Part shown: positions 44,026-56,170 of the stretch, in pieces
Layout of the letters: each line of letters begins with the position of its first letter
Position numbering within the stretch: position 1 is the stretch's first letter
Assembly (NCBI GenBank): GCA_031772625.1
Contig: CM062814.1
Span: forward strand, 368,041,781 to 368,105,780
DNA length: 64,000 nucleotides
Direction: 5' to 3'
Source of the DNA: Pinus tabuliformis
Taxonomy: Eukaryota; Streptophyta; Pinopsida; Pinales; Pinaceae
Notes under the pieces: model-generated
Database searches by the model: none
Told to the model about the DNA's origin: nothing
Seen by the model: the letters and a program-made list of their open reading frames with translations, nothing else
Translations under genes and position numbers: made by a program

Positions 44026-46006
44026 TCTTGTTGTTCCTAGTTTGGGTGTTTTCAAGCCAATCAGGGCTCAGCTGCCTGTTTGTTTGCTGTTACTGTCTGG
44101 TCTGTTTTTGAACTTTAAGTTTTGACAGTTTCTTCAGTTTGTTTTTTATTTTTCTTGAAACCTTTTATATACGTTGTTTTTCTTAGTTACAGAGGCATAT
44201 GTACGCATGTTGCTTTAAGTGAACCCGTGTATACGCAGGTTTCCTTAGTTACAGTAGCGTATACACGCAATCTGTACATAAGTACAGTCGTGTATATCTT
44301 GCAATTTTCAAGATTTGTAAATCTTTTTGTCTCTAAAGGTCTATCTAGTAGTTTGAGTCAGTCTGAAACAGTCATTTTCCAGTAGCAGTTTTTGTTTTTA
44401 CAGCAAGCATCTTGTTCCAAATTCTCTCTGGTTATAAGGAATATTGGTCTTGTTTTTTGTTGATTGCAAGCGTCATCGTCTTTTGCTAAAGCATGCAAGA
44501 TTTCTTGTTAGGAATCTTGGTTGCTCTGATTCACCAGGGTAGGGAGATTGATCTCAATCTTCGTGTCAAATCTTGCTTTTGGTGACTTTTTGTTTGCTTG
44601 ACAAAACCGCTTTTGTGACCATTCGCTTCTTTGTTTCATGAAAGATTGTTGATTGACACTTTCTTGAAATTTGTCTTTTTGATCTTTTTGGTTATTTTTG
44701 CCAAAGCTTTCATTGCTGCTTTTGATTGTTAAGAGCACTTTTAAACACATTTATTTTTGTTGAATTTTCATCCATTGAGTGGTGGCAATTTGCAAAAGTG
44801 TTTGTTTCCTATTCTTCAATCACAAGTTTATGTGTTGTTGAGAGCATTTTTGAAAAGACTTTTTTGTTGTTGCATTTGAAGAAAATCTTTTTGAAAAACT
44901 TAGTTTTGCTTTCTTGAACTTGTTTTCATTTGGTTTCCAATTAGTGAGTGAAAGTGCTTTATGTTTGTCTTAGAACTTGTTTTTAGTGTTTAGACGAAAT
45001 GAATGGTAGCATCTCATATTCCATCTAGACATTTTAAGTGGCAAGATAAAGATTGATAAGCAAGCAACTTTCATCTTGTTAGAGTAGTTTCGAATCTTGC
45101 ATCGGCATATATTTGTTGCATTAGGATAGATTTTCATACCTTTTTAGGCATATATAGCTTTGTTAGCTTTTGTGAGTGTGAAGCATGAATTAACGAAAAG
45201 AAAAGATAAATTTGTTTTATTAGAAGTTCCTCTGAACCCTGTAGAAATTGCTCTTCATTGAAAAATGAAAAAAGTGCATGTGCATGGAGTTAAGTTTTTA
45301 TTATTTTCTTATGAGTCAAAAAACACCACTAGTTTCAATTTTGTTACCTTGTGACTTAAAGAACAACCTATTTTAAAATCAAGCGCTAACTAAAATTCAC
45401 TAGAACTTTTTGTTTAAGTCAGTTACACCAACAAGTTTAGGATTTTAGGGCCTTGGATTAGGTGAGTGGAGAGTTAACTCTCCAAGGCCATATAAACATC
45501 AAACGTAGAAGTCTGAATAATGAGAGAAAATCCAATAGTGTTAGGAAGACCAGGAAAGCCCCGGATCTGGGAGTTAAGCACGAGGGTCTGTGAAGACAGG
45601 GAAGAGAGATACCCCCTCTCCTACTTGTCCGAACTTCCCTCACGACTGTTCTGCCTGGCTTTTGCGACGAGTTGGTATCCATAGTTGCTACTCCTAGGGA
45701 TCATCACAGGTGGCTGCAGAGGGGAATCCCGTGGCACCTGAGGTCGACGTTGCATCACTCTCGACAGTACTACTGGAGGGCACCCTTGCGAAGCTTGGGG
45801 GTTTGCACCGGCACACGTTGTTGTTAGGAGGTCAGCGTAACTTCCTCTGATACCTTCGCTGATAGGACTGGGCCCTCATCATCCCAGACTATCTTCAGAA
45901 GGCCCCTTAATTCACTTTCTCGTATTTTGGTGTCCGGTCCTAATCACCCGGAGCGGAAATACTTGGAATTTGTTTGACTGGCTATTATCTTTAGGGAATT
46001 TATAGT
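44026..46006. other. Long leader of the innermost element, no gene
   Basis: About 2 kb without a convincing ORF. T-rich in its first half, with two copies of a GTATACGC-type motif around 44187-44300. The later part (45440-45960) is GC-richer and contains paired stretches such as GGAGAGTTAACTCTCC (a 16-bp palindrome at 45468-45483). Long leaders are usual in Tat elements. No function is assigned. Confidence 0.5.
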
Positions 46007-48370
46007 GTGTGCTCTATGCTCTTAGTTGGCCTAGCTTTCAATTTTTTGAGTCTTTGGTTAGATCATAACAAAAAATTCAAAGTGGCTGATCGATCTCCCA
46101 GATGGTCTCGAAGACTTTGTGGTATTTCACCACCAAGTTTAGAGCCTTCTCCTAGAAGGCGCAGAGGTAATACTACTGGTGGGTTCCGTCCCACGCCGGT
46201 TGATGCACTGGGGATTGATCCTCCTCTCGGGGGCATTAGTGCTAAAGCAAGGCCTGAAACTTCTGAACAAGATGGGGACACTCCAGTCCCTTCTCGAGTT
46301 CTCTTTCAAGAGGAGAATAACATAGAGGTATAAGAACTCTCAGAGTCGTTAGTGGCTCTGAATTCTCCACTACCATCTAGTCATCCAGACGTATTACAAT
46401 ACGTTGGGACTCCGACGCATAGACCGTCAAGTCCAGGTTACGCTACGCGCTTACCATCGATGACCACCACTGGAAGCATGGCTTCTACAAGTGCTATGAC
46501 TATGAAAACTCCAACATTAGTGCAAGGGGGAGGAACGATTTCCATCTCCTCTGCTTCCTTGTTTCGATCTTTTGCTAGCACATCTTTAGTTGGGTCTACC
46601 TCCATTCCATCCACGAGTGGAAATGCCCAAACCAATGCTTTTGGTATTGGATTCTTCCCATTTGGCACCCACTCACAGGGTATTCCATCTGTTCTGTTTA
46701 GTGCCGCTACGTCCATGATGGGCGGATCGGCTTCATTCCAGGGTTTTCCTTTCGGAAGTGGTCATATGCCACATTCCAACCTGACGATAGGATCCATGCC
46801 TTTTTCTTCTGTAGGAAAAAGCAGTAATCCTTTCCAAAGTTGGAGTAACCCTGGGGTTAGTGGCGTGGGAACTTGGAATCCGTTTATCGGCCAACAAGGG
46901 AATATGCCATAATCCACGGTTAGTTCATTTCAAAGTATTCCTCCCTTAGCTTCGGCTTGGAATCCGTATCAGGGGTTATCAACTCCTTATAATCCTTTAG
47001 GAGGAAACTTGACTGGTTATGGAGGCTATACGGCCGGAGTTGGTCAAACTCTGAATTTTGCTGGATCATAAGGCTTGCATTTTGGTTCAGCTGGTTCTAC
47101 TGGTTACATCGGGCAGCCTGGTGCCTCCAAAAATCCAGGACAATCTTTTCAGAACTTTGGGAGTTCTGTCTAGTCTGGGTGGAATCCCCAAGGTCCTCCT
47201 AGGCTTCCGTTTCTGGCAATGTTGAAATTGCCAGATCTCACTAAGTTAACAAATTACCCAATCAAATACAATCCGGCCTGGCCTCCAGTCCCAACCAAAC
47301 TCCCTTCGGAAATTCCAAAATTCGAAGGGAAGAGCGGTGAAGACCCAGGCGACCATGTAACGACATTCCATTTGTGGTGCTCATCTAACTCCCTTATCGA
47401 TGACTCGATTAGCTTGAGACTCTTTCAATGCACCTTGCCTGGTAATGCGGCCAAATGGTATATAGAGTTGCCAGGGGGCAGATTTACATCTTTCGCTGAC
47501 TTAGCCAATATTTTCTTAAACCATTTCCAGTAGCCTGTTTGTTATGATGCCGGAACTGAACTTCTGGCTACTTTTCGTCAAGATAAGGCAACTCACATCT
47601 CTGACCATATTCAGGAATGGAGATGGAGAAAGAGGCTCATTAAAGCCGAAATCCCTCCGGAGTACCATCTCGAGTGGCTTTTGAAATCTTTACAACCAGA
47701 GATCTCCAAGGATGTCTCCATGTCTGGAGTCTATTCTGAGGAGCAAGCCATTTTTAGAGCCCAGCAATTAGGATTGATCTACTCTCAGTCTAAGATCCTA
47801 CAAAAATACTTGCCAGATGCTCCTGGGTCTAAGGTTGACGTAGCCAAGTCGAAGCCAAGTCCCCACGCCGATGGTATCGTTGGGTCGGTAGACACAACTA
47901 CCGTGAACTTGTTGAACCAATTGCAGCAGTTGTCCTTACAAACTGCTTCTAACAACCAAGTCACGTCGTCTAATCCCCGACTTCCCAAACTTCTTCAATT
48001 AATGCCATCCAATCCGATAATGCCAAAGGAAATCAAAATTCCAATGGGAAAAAGAAAGGACGAGGTAAGAAAAAGAACCAGGATGGGAAGCCTGATGCAA
48101 ATAAGTCCGGCAACAACGCTGGTGGTGGTAGAAATGAGTCTAGAAAGAAAGTCAAGTTTCCATACAAGTTGTGCAGTGGAGACCATTTAACTCATCTCTG
48201 TCCTAAGATCGAAGATGCTCACCACTTGTTAGGACAGCAAGGGACTTCTAGTTCTCAGGCTATGTTAACTAACCCTTTCCCCAAGGGCAGCAACTTCTTA
48301 GTGGCGCGAGTTCAAATCCTGGTACCTCCGCACGGGGCATCCAGGAAGGGGACAAGTCATCAAATGTTTT
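46007..48370 (+). pseudogene. Gag of the non-autonomous Tat-derived element
   Basis: One frame from 46007 to about 47990 with stops at 46331, 46910, several around 47070-47170, and 47531. The N-terminal 400 residues are Ser/Gly/Pro-rich (RSPRWSRRLCGISPPSLEPS, FGIGFFPFGTHSQGIPS). The capsid-type part follows: LPKFEG-like EIPKFEGKSGEDPGDHVTTF, LRLFQCTLPGNAAKWYIEL, FRQDKATHISDHIQEWRWR, AEIPPEYHLEWLLKSLQPE. Then Lys/Asn-rich sequence in a shifted frame and a zinc-knuckle-like YKLCSGDHLTHLCPKI near 48157-48210, whose first Cys is Tyr and whose C-to-H spacing is one shorter than usual. It probably packages its own RNA. Confidence 0.8.
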
Positions 48371-49703
48371 CATGATGGGTTCTCACGCTAATGTGGCCAC
48401 ACGGTCACGCGATTATGGTGAAGGTGAAACTTCCAAGGGTAAAATAGTTCCCGAAACTAGCAACCCACTTCATATTGAGCGACCTTCTGTTGAGACTATA
48501 CCACGGGTACCGAAAGGTTCGGCTAAATGCACGACTATCAACCCTAATGTTAGGGCAACCCAGAATTACACCATTATTGAGGATCTGGCTCAAAGTCGAT
48601 GTGTTATGTCCACTTTAGAGGTTCTCCAGTCATGTCCTGCTCAAAGAAGTGCCTTGCTATCGGCAATGGGGGCAGTGGATCCAAGTAATTCTTTAGCTCT
48701 CACTTTTGATATGAATAATGTCAAAAAGAGACTTCCTCATCACATGGCTTTCCAGATAAAGTCTACCTACCAGAAAACGAATATTTTTTGGACGGTTATA
48801 GATGAGGGAGCTTCCACGTGTGTCATGTCTATGTCATGCTGGAAGGCCATTGGATCACCGTCGGTTGTTCCTTCACCTACCCTCTTGATAGCGCTTGATG
48901 GTCATTCTCATAGGCCATACGGGATTATCCTGGCCTTTCCTATATGTGTTGGAGGAAAGGTCGTTAATATCGAAGTAGAGGTCATAGATGCTAACCTAGA
49001 CTACAATCTCCTCTTAGGAAGGAACTGGGTATATGAAATGGATGCCGTTGTTTCGAATCTATTTCGTGTCGTTTGCTTTCCTCATGAAGGGAAAATCATT
49101 AAGGTTGATCAATTGGGTTATTGTCCAGTCGGTCCTCAAGCAAGCTTTGACTCTATTGTTCCTTTAATGGGTAACCCCTGTCCGCCTGTTGAGAATCTAG
49201 GAGTCGGGATGTACTCTTCATTGATGGGTACGTTTAATCTTCCCCCTCCTACAGCTGGAATAGATACAATTTCATCCTCCAGGGACCCTTTACGGAGAGA
49301 GTTTGTTCAAACTCCTTATTTTTCAGATCCTGGAACCTTAGCTTCATCTGTGACCACACCAGATGATGACAAGGTGGATGGAATAGAATCTCTTCTGTTT
49401 GCAGTAGAGCCTAGATGTGAATCTATCGATAACTCTATAGATAACCATTCTACTACTTCCTCTGGGAAAGAGATAAATGGTGATGTGGCTCATTTTCGGA
49501 CCCTTGATTCCACCTCTGCATCGGATTGCTCAGATATTGTTTTTCCATCGGACGAAGAAATATTTGAAGCAATGATGGTTGTAGATCAACCTTTGGATGA
49601 TCTACATCGTCGAGCATGTTTTCATTCCCCTGTGCATGAAGTTGAATCTTGGTCCTCCAATTCGACTAACGGTGTTTGTACGGTCCCTTTGGCTCCAACA
49701 TAA
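48371..49703 (+). pseudogene. Aspartic protease of the non-autonomous element
   Basis: A 443-codon open stretch in the frame that follows Gag after frameshifts. The protease core is residues ~120-260: MAFQIKSTYQKTNIFWTVID, EGASTCVMSMSCWKAIGSPS, LLIALDGHSHRPYGIIL, VNIEVEVIDANLDYNLLLGR and VSNLFRVVCFPHEGKI. The active site is Asp-Glu-Gly-Ala where nearly all retropepsins have Asp-Thr/Ser-Gly; I recall the same DEGAS motif in related plant proteins, so it may be ancestral to the group. After the core are ~180 Ser/Asp-rich residues (LGVGMYSSLMGTFNLPPPTA). No RT follows; the frame stops at 49701. Confidence 0.8.
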
Positions 49704-49899
49704 TTATTCGCCGAAGGAAGTATATTGATTGGTTCCATAATTGTACCTATAAACATCCCTAGGAGTAAGGTGACGGAGCTGCCTGACGGGCTCTACCTCA
49801 GGAAGTGCTTTTCTTATCTTTGGCCAAGCAATGGCTTCTTTGTACTTTATGTATATTTGTACATATATAATCGAGAGTTTTTTGATATCAGCACTTTTT

Positions 49900-50343
49900 G
49901 GTCTGCTGTGGCAGGTGCTGATGGATGACTTGGTCTATTTTGGGTTCGCCGATGGTGCTAGTTGGCACACTTAGAGTCTTGCTTCCGCAGCTTGGGTACT
50001 CTATTATCCAACTGGTCAATTGATGGTATCAAGAGGCGTATGCATCGGTCTTGCTTCAAATAATATGGCTGACTCTGCTACCGTTATTAATTTATTATCC
50101 AAGGCAATCTCTCATGGGATCGATTCGTTGGTAGTGTATCTTGATTCTCAATTGATAGTGTCTCAATTAAATAGCATTTATCGGGTAAGGGATCCATCTT
50201 TATATCACCAGTATTTAAGGGTGAGGTTGTTGCAAAGATCATTTACTTATATTAATTATTTGCACATTCCAGGATCTCATAATTGGTTAGCTGATTCTAT
50301 CGCTAATTACGCATTAGACTGGCACATCAATCATTCATCATAA
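49900..50343 (+). pseudogene. Stand-alone RNase H of the non-autonomous element
   Basis: Type-1 RNase H fold: FADGASWHT, a stop (49972-49974), [110 protein letters not shown] and a stop at 50341-50343. Catalytic positions: Asp in ADGAS, Asp (in place of the usual Glu) in MADS, Asp in LDSQ, Asp in LADS. It stands ~200 bp after the protease frame with no RT between them, although RNase H normally follows RT in Gypsy pol. It resembles the extra RNase H of Tat elements. Confidence 0.82.
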
Positions 50344-50368
50344 TAAAATCAAGCATCAAAAAGTCAAA

Positions 50369-50564
<196 letters not shown>

Positions 50565-50644
50565 TAAAGCGCTCAAGTGTACATATGTGTGTCCAAAAAT
50601 ATACAAAATTGGGACCCAAATGCCCATAATCATGTCCAACATAT

Positions 50645-51948
50645 CTAATGCCTTAGCTTAGGATGAGCGTCTAAGTATGTAACTATCGCATTGGCCACAC
50701 GCCGAAAAGTGCGAACCCAGTCACGTGGCATGCCAACCACATGATGCCGCATATCCTCAGGAAGGTCCTCTATGGCAGCCATCAGTACTCAGTAGCTCAG
50801 TCTCGCCAAGTGTCTCTGGACGTTGTTTAGAGTCTGTTCTGTATCAGCTGTCGCCTCTTCGGCTCCTCGGCCATGCCATCCATGCCGCGGGAACCCATCT
50901 GGTCGTACCGGCCTAATGTCTGGAACATGATCATCATATCAGTCATTTGAATCTCATCAAAAGTATTTTTCAATATTGATTATTATATTTGAAAAATCCA
51001 AAAAAAAAAAATCATAAAATCAAAAAAAATCTTACCAATCTCGCCCCATGCTGCGTTCGGTGGTAACACTAGATCAGGATCTCCTCGGAAATCCAGCCCA
51101 GCATAGGGGTAGTCATCCACATCGATGATCTGCTGATCCCACCAGGTGAAGAAGTCATCGTCGAAGGCAGTCCTTGGGACCTCCCCACCCCCTAGACATT
51201 TCATCAGATCATCCCACCAGCCCATGCGTGGATCGCGTGGGGTGTTGATGGAAACTACTACCCTGGGGCGGAGTGCGGGAAACTTCTCGAAAAAGAAAGT
51301 GCACAGGATAGTCCCGTATCCAAAGTGTTTGGTCTGTCCCCTTCTGATAAAAGTGAGCTGGCTCTTCATGTTGGCCAAAAGAAGAGCACACCAGTCGAAC
51401 ACAGTAGTGAGACAGTCAACTGCCACGCTCATGGTTAGTCGTGACGCCTGATGCAGAGAGGATGATTCGTTCACTCGAGCTATGGTGAACATGATTATCC
51501 TAAGTGATAAACTCGCCACATGTGTAATGGAAATCTGGCTCCCAACCTTCTTTGGATGTCTCGGGCAGTATACCTGTACTTAGTCCTCTATCGTGAGGCT
51601 ACTCCATGTCCTGCCCCGGGAATGTACTACCTCTCCCATTCGGGAAAGGCCCATGATAAAATAGATATCCTCCACTTCTACCCTGAGCGGCATCTGATCG
51701 GTCATAAAGGCTTCCTCCTCGACGTCCCAGTAATCAATGAGCATCTCAAGCAGACGGATGTTTGCTTTCATATTCGACAATTTGAAAAATTTAAGCAAAC
51801 CGTATCCCTGTAGGGCATCTAAAGCTTCTGGACTATTCATAACTTCATTATCCACCACTGCGTGCTCTCTTTCACGCCACGTGACAGGAATTCTGAGAAA
51901 AAAATGATTTGTAACCATTAGTTTTTGTTTAAAAATGGTTCGCGGCAT
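50645..51948 (-). pseudogene. Antisense extra ORF with a predicted intron
   Basis: Minus-strand gene opposite to gag. Exon 1 (51036-51948) has one frame with one stop (51580-51582): REREHAVVDNEVMNSPEALD, ALQGYGLLKFFKLSNMKAN, MPLRVEVEDIYFIMGLSRMG, SLHQASRLTMSVAVDCLTTV, TILCTFFFEKFPALRPR, DDDFFTWWDQQIIDVDDYPY, DLVLPPNAAWGEI. A GT-AG intron lies at 50920-51035. The spliced frame continues IDIRPVRPDGFPRHGWHGRG and QTLNNVQRHLARLSY, a stop (50782-50784), then MAAIEDLPEDMRHHVVGMPR, ending at 50645-50647. Antisense extra ORFs before the 3' LTR are known in Tat elements such as Grande; the function is unknown. It is better preserved than gag. Confidence 0.75.
50920..51035 (-). other. Predicted 116-bp GT-AG intron in the antisense ORF
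   Basis: On the coding strand the donor is GAGATTG/GTAAGA, followed by a T-rich body, and the acceptor is GTTCCAG/ACATT. The body holds stops and A/T runs (plant introns are typically AT-rich), and removal restores an open frame of 45 codons before the next stop. A second acceptor-like site TTTTTTTCTCAG/AATTCC at 51892-51905 suggests a further upstream intron. Confidence 0.75.
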
Positions 51949-54800
51949 ATACGCAGGTCCCTGTGCACACAGTCGCGTATAGGGCCCGCGTGTACATGGG
52001 TTTCATATTACCAACCTAAGTATACGCCGCGGGGAAATTTTTGACAAAAATTCAACAGTGAAACATTAATCAAAAATCTTAAAACCAGTCACAATCAATT
52101 GCAAGCTAAGTATAAGAGTTACCTGGAAGTTTTTGACAAATTTGAACGGTTGAATCTGGCTGTGGGAAGTTTGCTCCTTTTGATCCAAATTCTTTGCTCT
52201 CAAACTCAAATGGTAAAAAATTTGAGTCCAAAATTCTTTTTATAAGTTTTGAAAATGAAAAATTTTTTCAAAACTTTATTTTGTTTAGCCTCATGTGACT
52301 TTTAACTTGGGAGCTTGGAATGTCGAGATTGGTTTGTTTTTCAGGACATTTTGGACGATTTTCAGTTTCGAGACGGTTCCATGACTGCTGACCTGTCATG
52401 GAAGATATCGTTTTCTCACTCGCATATATGTTAGGGACACCATTTTTCCGTTGCATTATGCATACTAGCCTCCATTTGCCGATACATCTACCATAGGGTC
52501 GATCCCATCATGTTATGGTTCGTAGGCCATCTTCACTCGCCGCTTCTTTAAATCACGACATGATGGTAGAGCCATCCTTTACATGGGCATCGTAGTTAGC
52601 ACCTCACTGACATTTGTTGCCCATGCTGCTCTGATTTGAGTAGGCTCGGGGGCCCTCTATAGTCCCGCCATGACTTATGCATTGAAGACTCATTCTTCTT
52701 AGCTTCTCCACTTTGTTCTGGCCTTATACCCTAGAGGCTCCTTTGTGTTGAGTTTTACTACTACATTGCATGTTGACCACTTGCACCCTTTTGGCCTAGA
52801 GCCGGCTTCACTTGGACTCGTGTTTAAGCCAACTTTTGACCATGACGACTGCAAAATCAACCTTGCATACCTTTGACTTCTGCAGCTTGACACACCTTGA
52901 CCCATGGAAGGAACATACCTTTGAGTGTCACTAACCAGTTTTCACCTCCTTGCATTGAGCATAGGAACGTTCCATTCCCAGGAACTAGATCATCTGTTTC
53001 ACTGGCACTCGTTCTTTCCACTGTACCATAGCATTCTTTTATTCTTTTTCCAGCTTAACAGAAAAAGACAAAAAATTTAAATATTCCAAAAAAGAGCGAG
53101 AACAGGACAGTATTTCCATTTATTGTTGGCAGCTGGAGTCAGTCGTGTTGCCCTTGAACAAAGCACTCAAAACAAAGTCTCCTCCGTGTGGGTGGGATTT
53201 AGTTTGACTTAGGTATGCCTTAACCTTGTTATTGAGTCAGTTCTCCGCCGATTGGTTATCTCTTCCAATCATATGGAGGGTTCGTTCGTGCCTCCTGCAT
53301 GACGAACTTATACAGAGTCATCATATGTTGCCACATAGTCACATTGAGTCATGCTTTTGTTCAAGGGAAGTTAGCCTGAGTCGGCCTCTCTGCGGTGTCT
53401 CTTGACTCATTTTTCAGTCGGCCATCCTTGGTTGTCAGTGTCATGTCTATCATCACATCAGCTATATTGGTCCTTTACTTGTGCCTGTTTGAGAAGGTCC
53501 CCATTGACTTCTTGCTGGCGGGTCCTGTCCTTATCGACAACGACATTTTGCTCTGAGGACAGGCCTAGAGCTACACCCTGGCCCTATTTTCATTATTGAT
53601 AGGTCACCTTGTGCTCAGCATTGATCAGTATTATGGGTCTTTGACTGAGTGGTTTCCCTTGTGTTTGACATCAGCTTACATTATCACACATTGGGATTGA
53701 TGCAGCACCTTGGTTTCCATTTGACCCTATTGGTGGATACCTCGCCTCTATGTCAGCTTTCATTATTCGTTGGTTCAGAGGGTTCTGTCGTGCCCTAGCC
53801 ACATCTTGTGTATGCCGGAAACGTACTTCGGTTGGCTTACTACATCTTTTTCATCCAATTCCTTCCACATTATTAGCCTACGGGTTACAATCACGCTAGA
53901 TTGATGAAGGATGCCTTAATGCCTTCCTTCTAGCAGATCTTTCCCTATCAACTCTGACTCATTACTCTGGGGCAAAGATCTAGAGTCCATTTGGTAGTAC
54001 CTTGGGGTTTGTAGTCATTAGTGGCAGATCCTTCGCTATCGACAGTGGGAAACCATCATTATCTCCTGATCGATAGATTCTTATAGGTGTTCGACTCCAG
54101 CTGATATATTCACACTTGTTAGATTGTACTGGGTACCTTGACGCTCATTATCATTATCGGTGAGTAGTCTCACGTTTGTTAATGGTATACATCAATGACC
54201 GATAATCAAATGATTTCTCACATGGTCGAATTCAGATCATTTATTCCCATGTTGTAGAAATGTACCATGGCGGTCGGTGAAGACCTCAGGTTGTATCAAC
54301 ATTCATTGGTTCACTTGATAGTTGCTCCTTTTGCTGCTAGTTGATACCACTCCGCTTTATATGTTGCAGTCAATCATGGCGACATTCTATATGCTGGCAC
54401 CTGAGTTTGTAGTGTAGTACCATCCTATTCCATCATGTTTAGTTGGTACCTTTTGGGATTAGTCTTTGATATCAATGATCCGTTGCATCTTTCAGCATCA
54501 TTGACAGTCTTATATGTGATATTCAGACATGTACTTGTTCATTATGATCAGATGATCCATTATGTATCTTTCAGTCATTTATACTTGTATACTTAGTGGA
54601 CCCGCTTGTACTTGATATGCGGACATGATTTAGTTTTTCTGAGCATGGGAATGCCCGCCTCAGACAGTGTTTCTTTCTGATCTCCTTTGGTGACTTGGCA
54701 GGCTGAATTCTGGTGAAGTCCTCCTCGGTTTTTGACAGACTTCCTTTCCATGTACTTGCATAACATATTTTAGCCATCATGTATCCCTTCTAACCTCATA
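51949..54800. other. 3' non-coding region of the innermost element
   Basis: Nearly 2.9 kb with no ORF carrying recognisable motifs. It includes a cluster of GTATACGC/GCGTATA motifs (51950-52030) just upstream of the antisense ORF, where its promoter would lie, and long pyrimidine-rich Ser/Leu-coding-like sequence that does not translate sensibly in any frame. The 65- and 69-codon ORFs here are unsupported. Confidence 0.5.
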
Positions 54801-54814
54801 TATTAGGGGGCATC
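54801..54814 (+). other. Polypurine tract of the innermost element
   Basis: TATTAGGGGGCATC precedes the LTR start TGTTGTAGC at 54815. The AGGGGG core is the likely plus-strand primer. Confidence 0.75.
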
Positions 54815-55830
54815 TGTTGTAGCTCCAAATCTCACTCTTATGGTTTGTGATGCTGCACTCATGGCCTAGGGCAACACCTCCTTCCAAACCTGGTCCTAAA
54901 ATTTAAAAAACAGTGTTTTACCCCTTATACGGGACATTTCCCTGAGTTAGACGCGTGTATATGTGGGTAGGCATATACCCAACCCACGTATATGTATTAA
55001 AAGACTTAAAAAATATAAAACTCCTTATTTTCGGGTGGAGATTGCGGGTTTTACCTGCTGATCACCTGTTAGTGCCCGTGGCCTAACTATTCCCAACCAA
55101 CTCCCAACTAAAAAAATACTTTGGGAGAGGTATAAAAAGACCTCAAAGGGAAGGCCTAAAGGAGGAGAGAAGAGAGAGAAAGGTTATTATGCTGAGATTT
55201 TTCCCATGACGAGGTCTGAAGTCCCTTGTGCCTTCTGCACTTCCCCCATTTGTACAGGAAACTCTTGTTTCCTTGTGTGTTGATGTTCATCCATTACTTG
55301 TGACATCATGGAGAGAGTCATGGAAGGAGTTTGTTAAAGGCTTGAGGCTGGAACGGATCCGGAAGGAAGCTTTGCTTGGAGCCTGCTGAAGGTGACTCAG
55401 GTGAAATCATTCCTTTTTATGTACTTTATTTTTCTATAATAAAAGAAACACATGTCTTGGTTCCCGAAATGAATCCTCTTTATGTTAATGATATTCATGT
55501 TTAGAATTCATATGTAAATGGTTGTTTCGATTTCATAACTAATTACCTTTATTTATAACATGAAGATGGTTTTTTTATAATGTTTTGTCCATATACTGAT
55601 GTGTTCTTTGGAATTGGTTGTTTTGCAGGACGAAAGAGAAGAAGGGAACTCCAAGAAGGGTTTAGACCCTAAGGGCCTTCTCAAACATAGGACCTAAGGT
55701 ACGTACCCTTTACAATAGAATTTGCTTATAATAGCATAATGGCTGTGTGAATGTGTGCTTCTTTGAATAGACAACTTTCAGTCTGCTAGGGTTTCAACCC
55801 AAAAGCCTAGGGGAACAATTCCCTCAAACA
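54815..55830 (+). repeat. 3' LTR of the innermost element, full length 1016 bp
   Basis: Starts TGTTGTAGC, ends CTCAAACA. TATA box TATAAAAA at 55131-55138. The first 281 bp (U3 start) are unique to this copy and hold an ACGCGTGTATA / ACCCACGTATAT motif pair near 54951-54996. The rest matches 43264-43997 and, inverted, 42578-43262. Confidence 0.92.
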
Positions 55831-56170
55831 AAGAGGAGTATTTGAGTTGAGAAACTTGGGAAAAGAAGAGATGAGAAGTGCAGAGGGAGAAGATTTTGCT
55901 TCAAAAATGCAAGAAATACATGAATAAGTGAAACAATAGCTGCAGGATAGTAACATCAAGAATAAGATCAGAGCAGACATGAGAAGAAGAGAGGTGAACT
56001 TTGAAGTTGGAGATTTGGTTTTAGCACACCTCAGAAAGGAGAGGTTTCCAAAGAGGGAGTATAACAAATTGAAGTTCAAGAAAATTGGACCATGCAAAGT
56101 ATTAAGAAATTTTTCTGGAAATGCCTATGAGATTGAGTTACCCCTTGATGTTGAAATATAACCAATTTTT
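55831..56170 (+). pseudogene. A2 integrase, C-terminal part
   Basis: Resumes the A2 integrase after the innermost insertion: GVFELRNLGKEEMRSAEGED, FASKMQEIHE, a stop, VKQ, a stop, LQDSNIKNKIRADMRRREVN, FEVGDLVLAHLRKERFPKRE, YNKLKFKKIGPCKVLRNFSG, NAYEIELPLDVEI and a stop. This includes the GPY-type strand of the DNA-binding domain. A1 shares the first part (SEVSELRNLGKDEM) and is truncated at QLQDSN. Confidence 0.88.

Noticed and set aside
51146-51451. Plus-strand ORF of 101 codons
   Set aside because: It is the complement of exon 1 of the antisense ORF, which has the better, family-like translation.
52268-54780. Several 60-70 codon ORFs in the 3' region of the innermost element
   Set aside because: No domain, no codon-like composition, no agreement between neighbouring frames; expected by chance.
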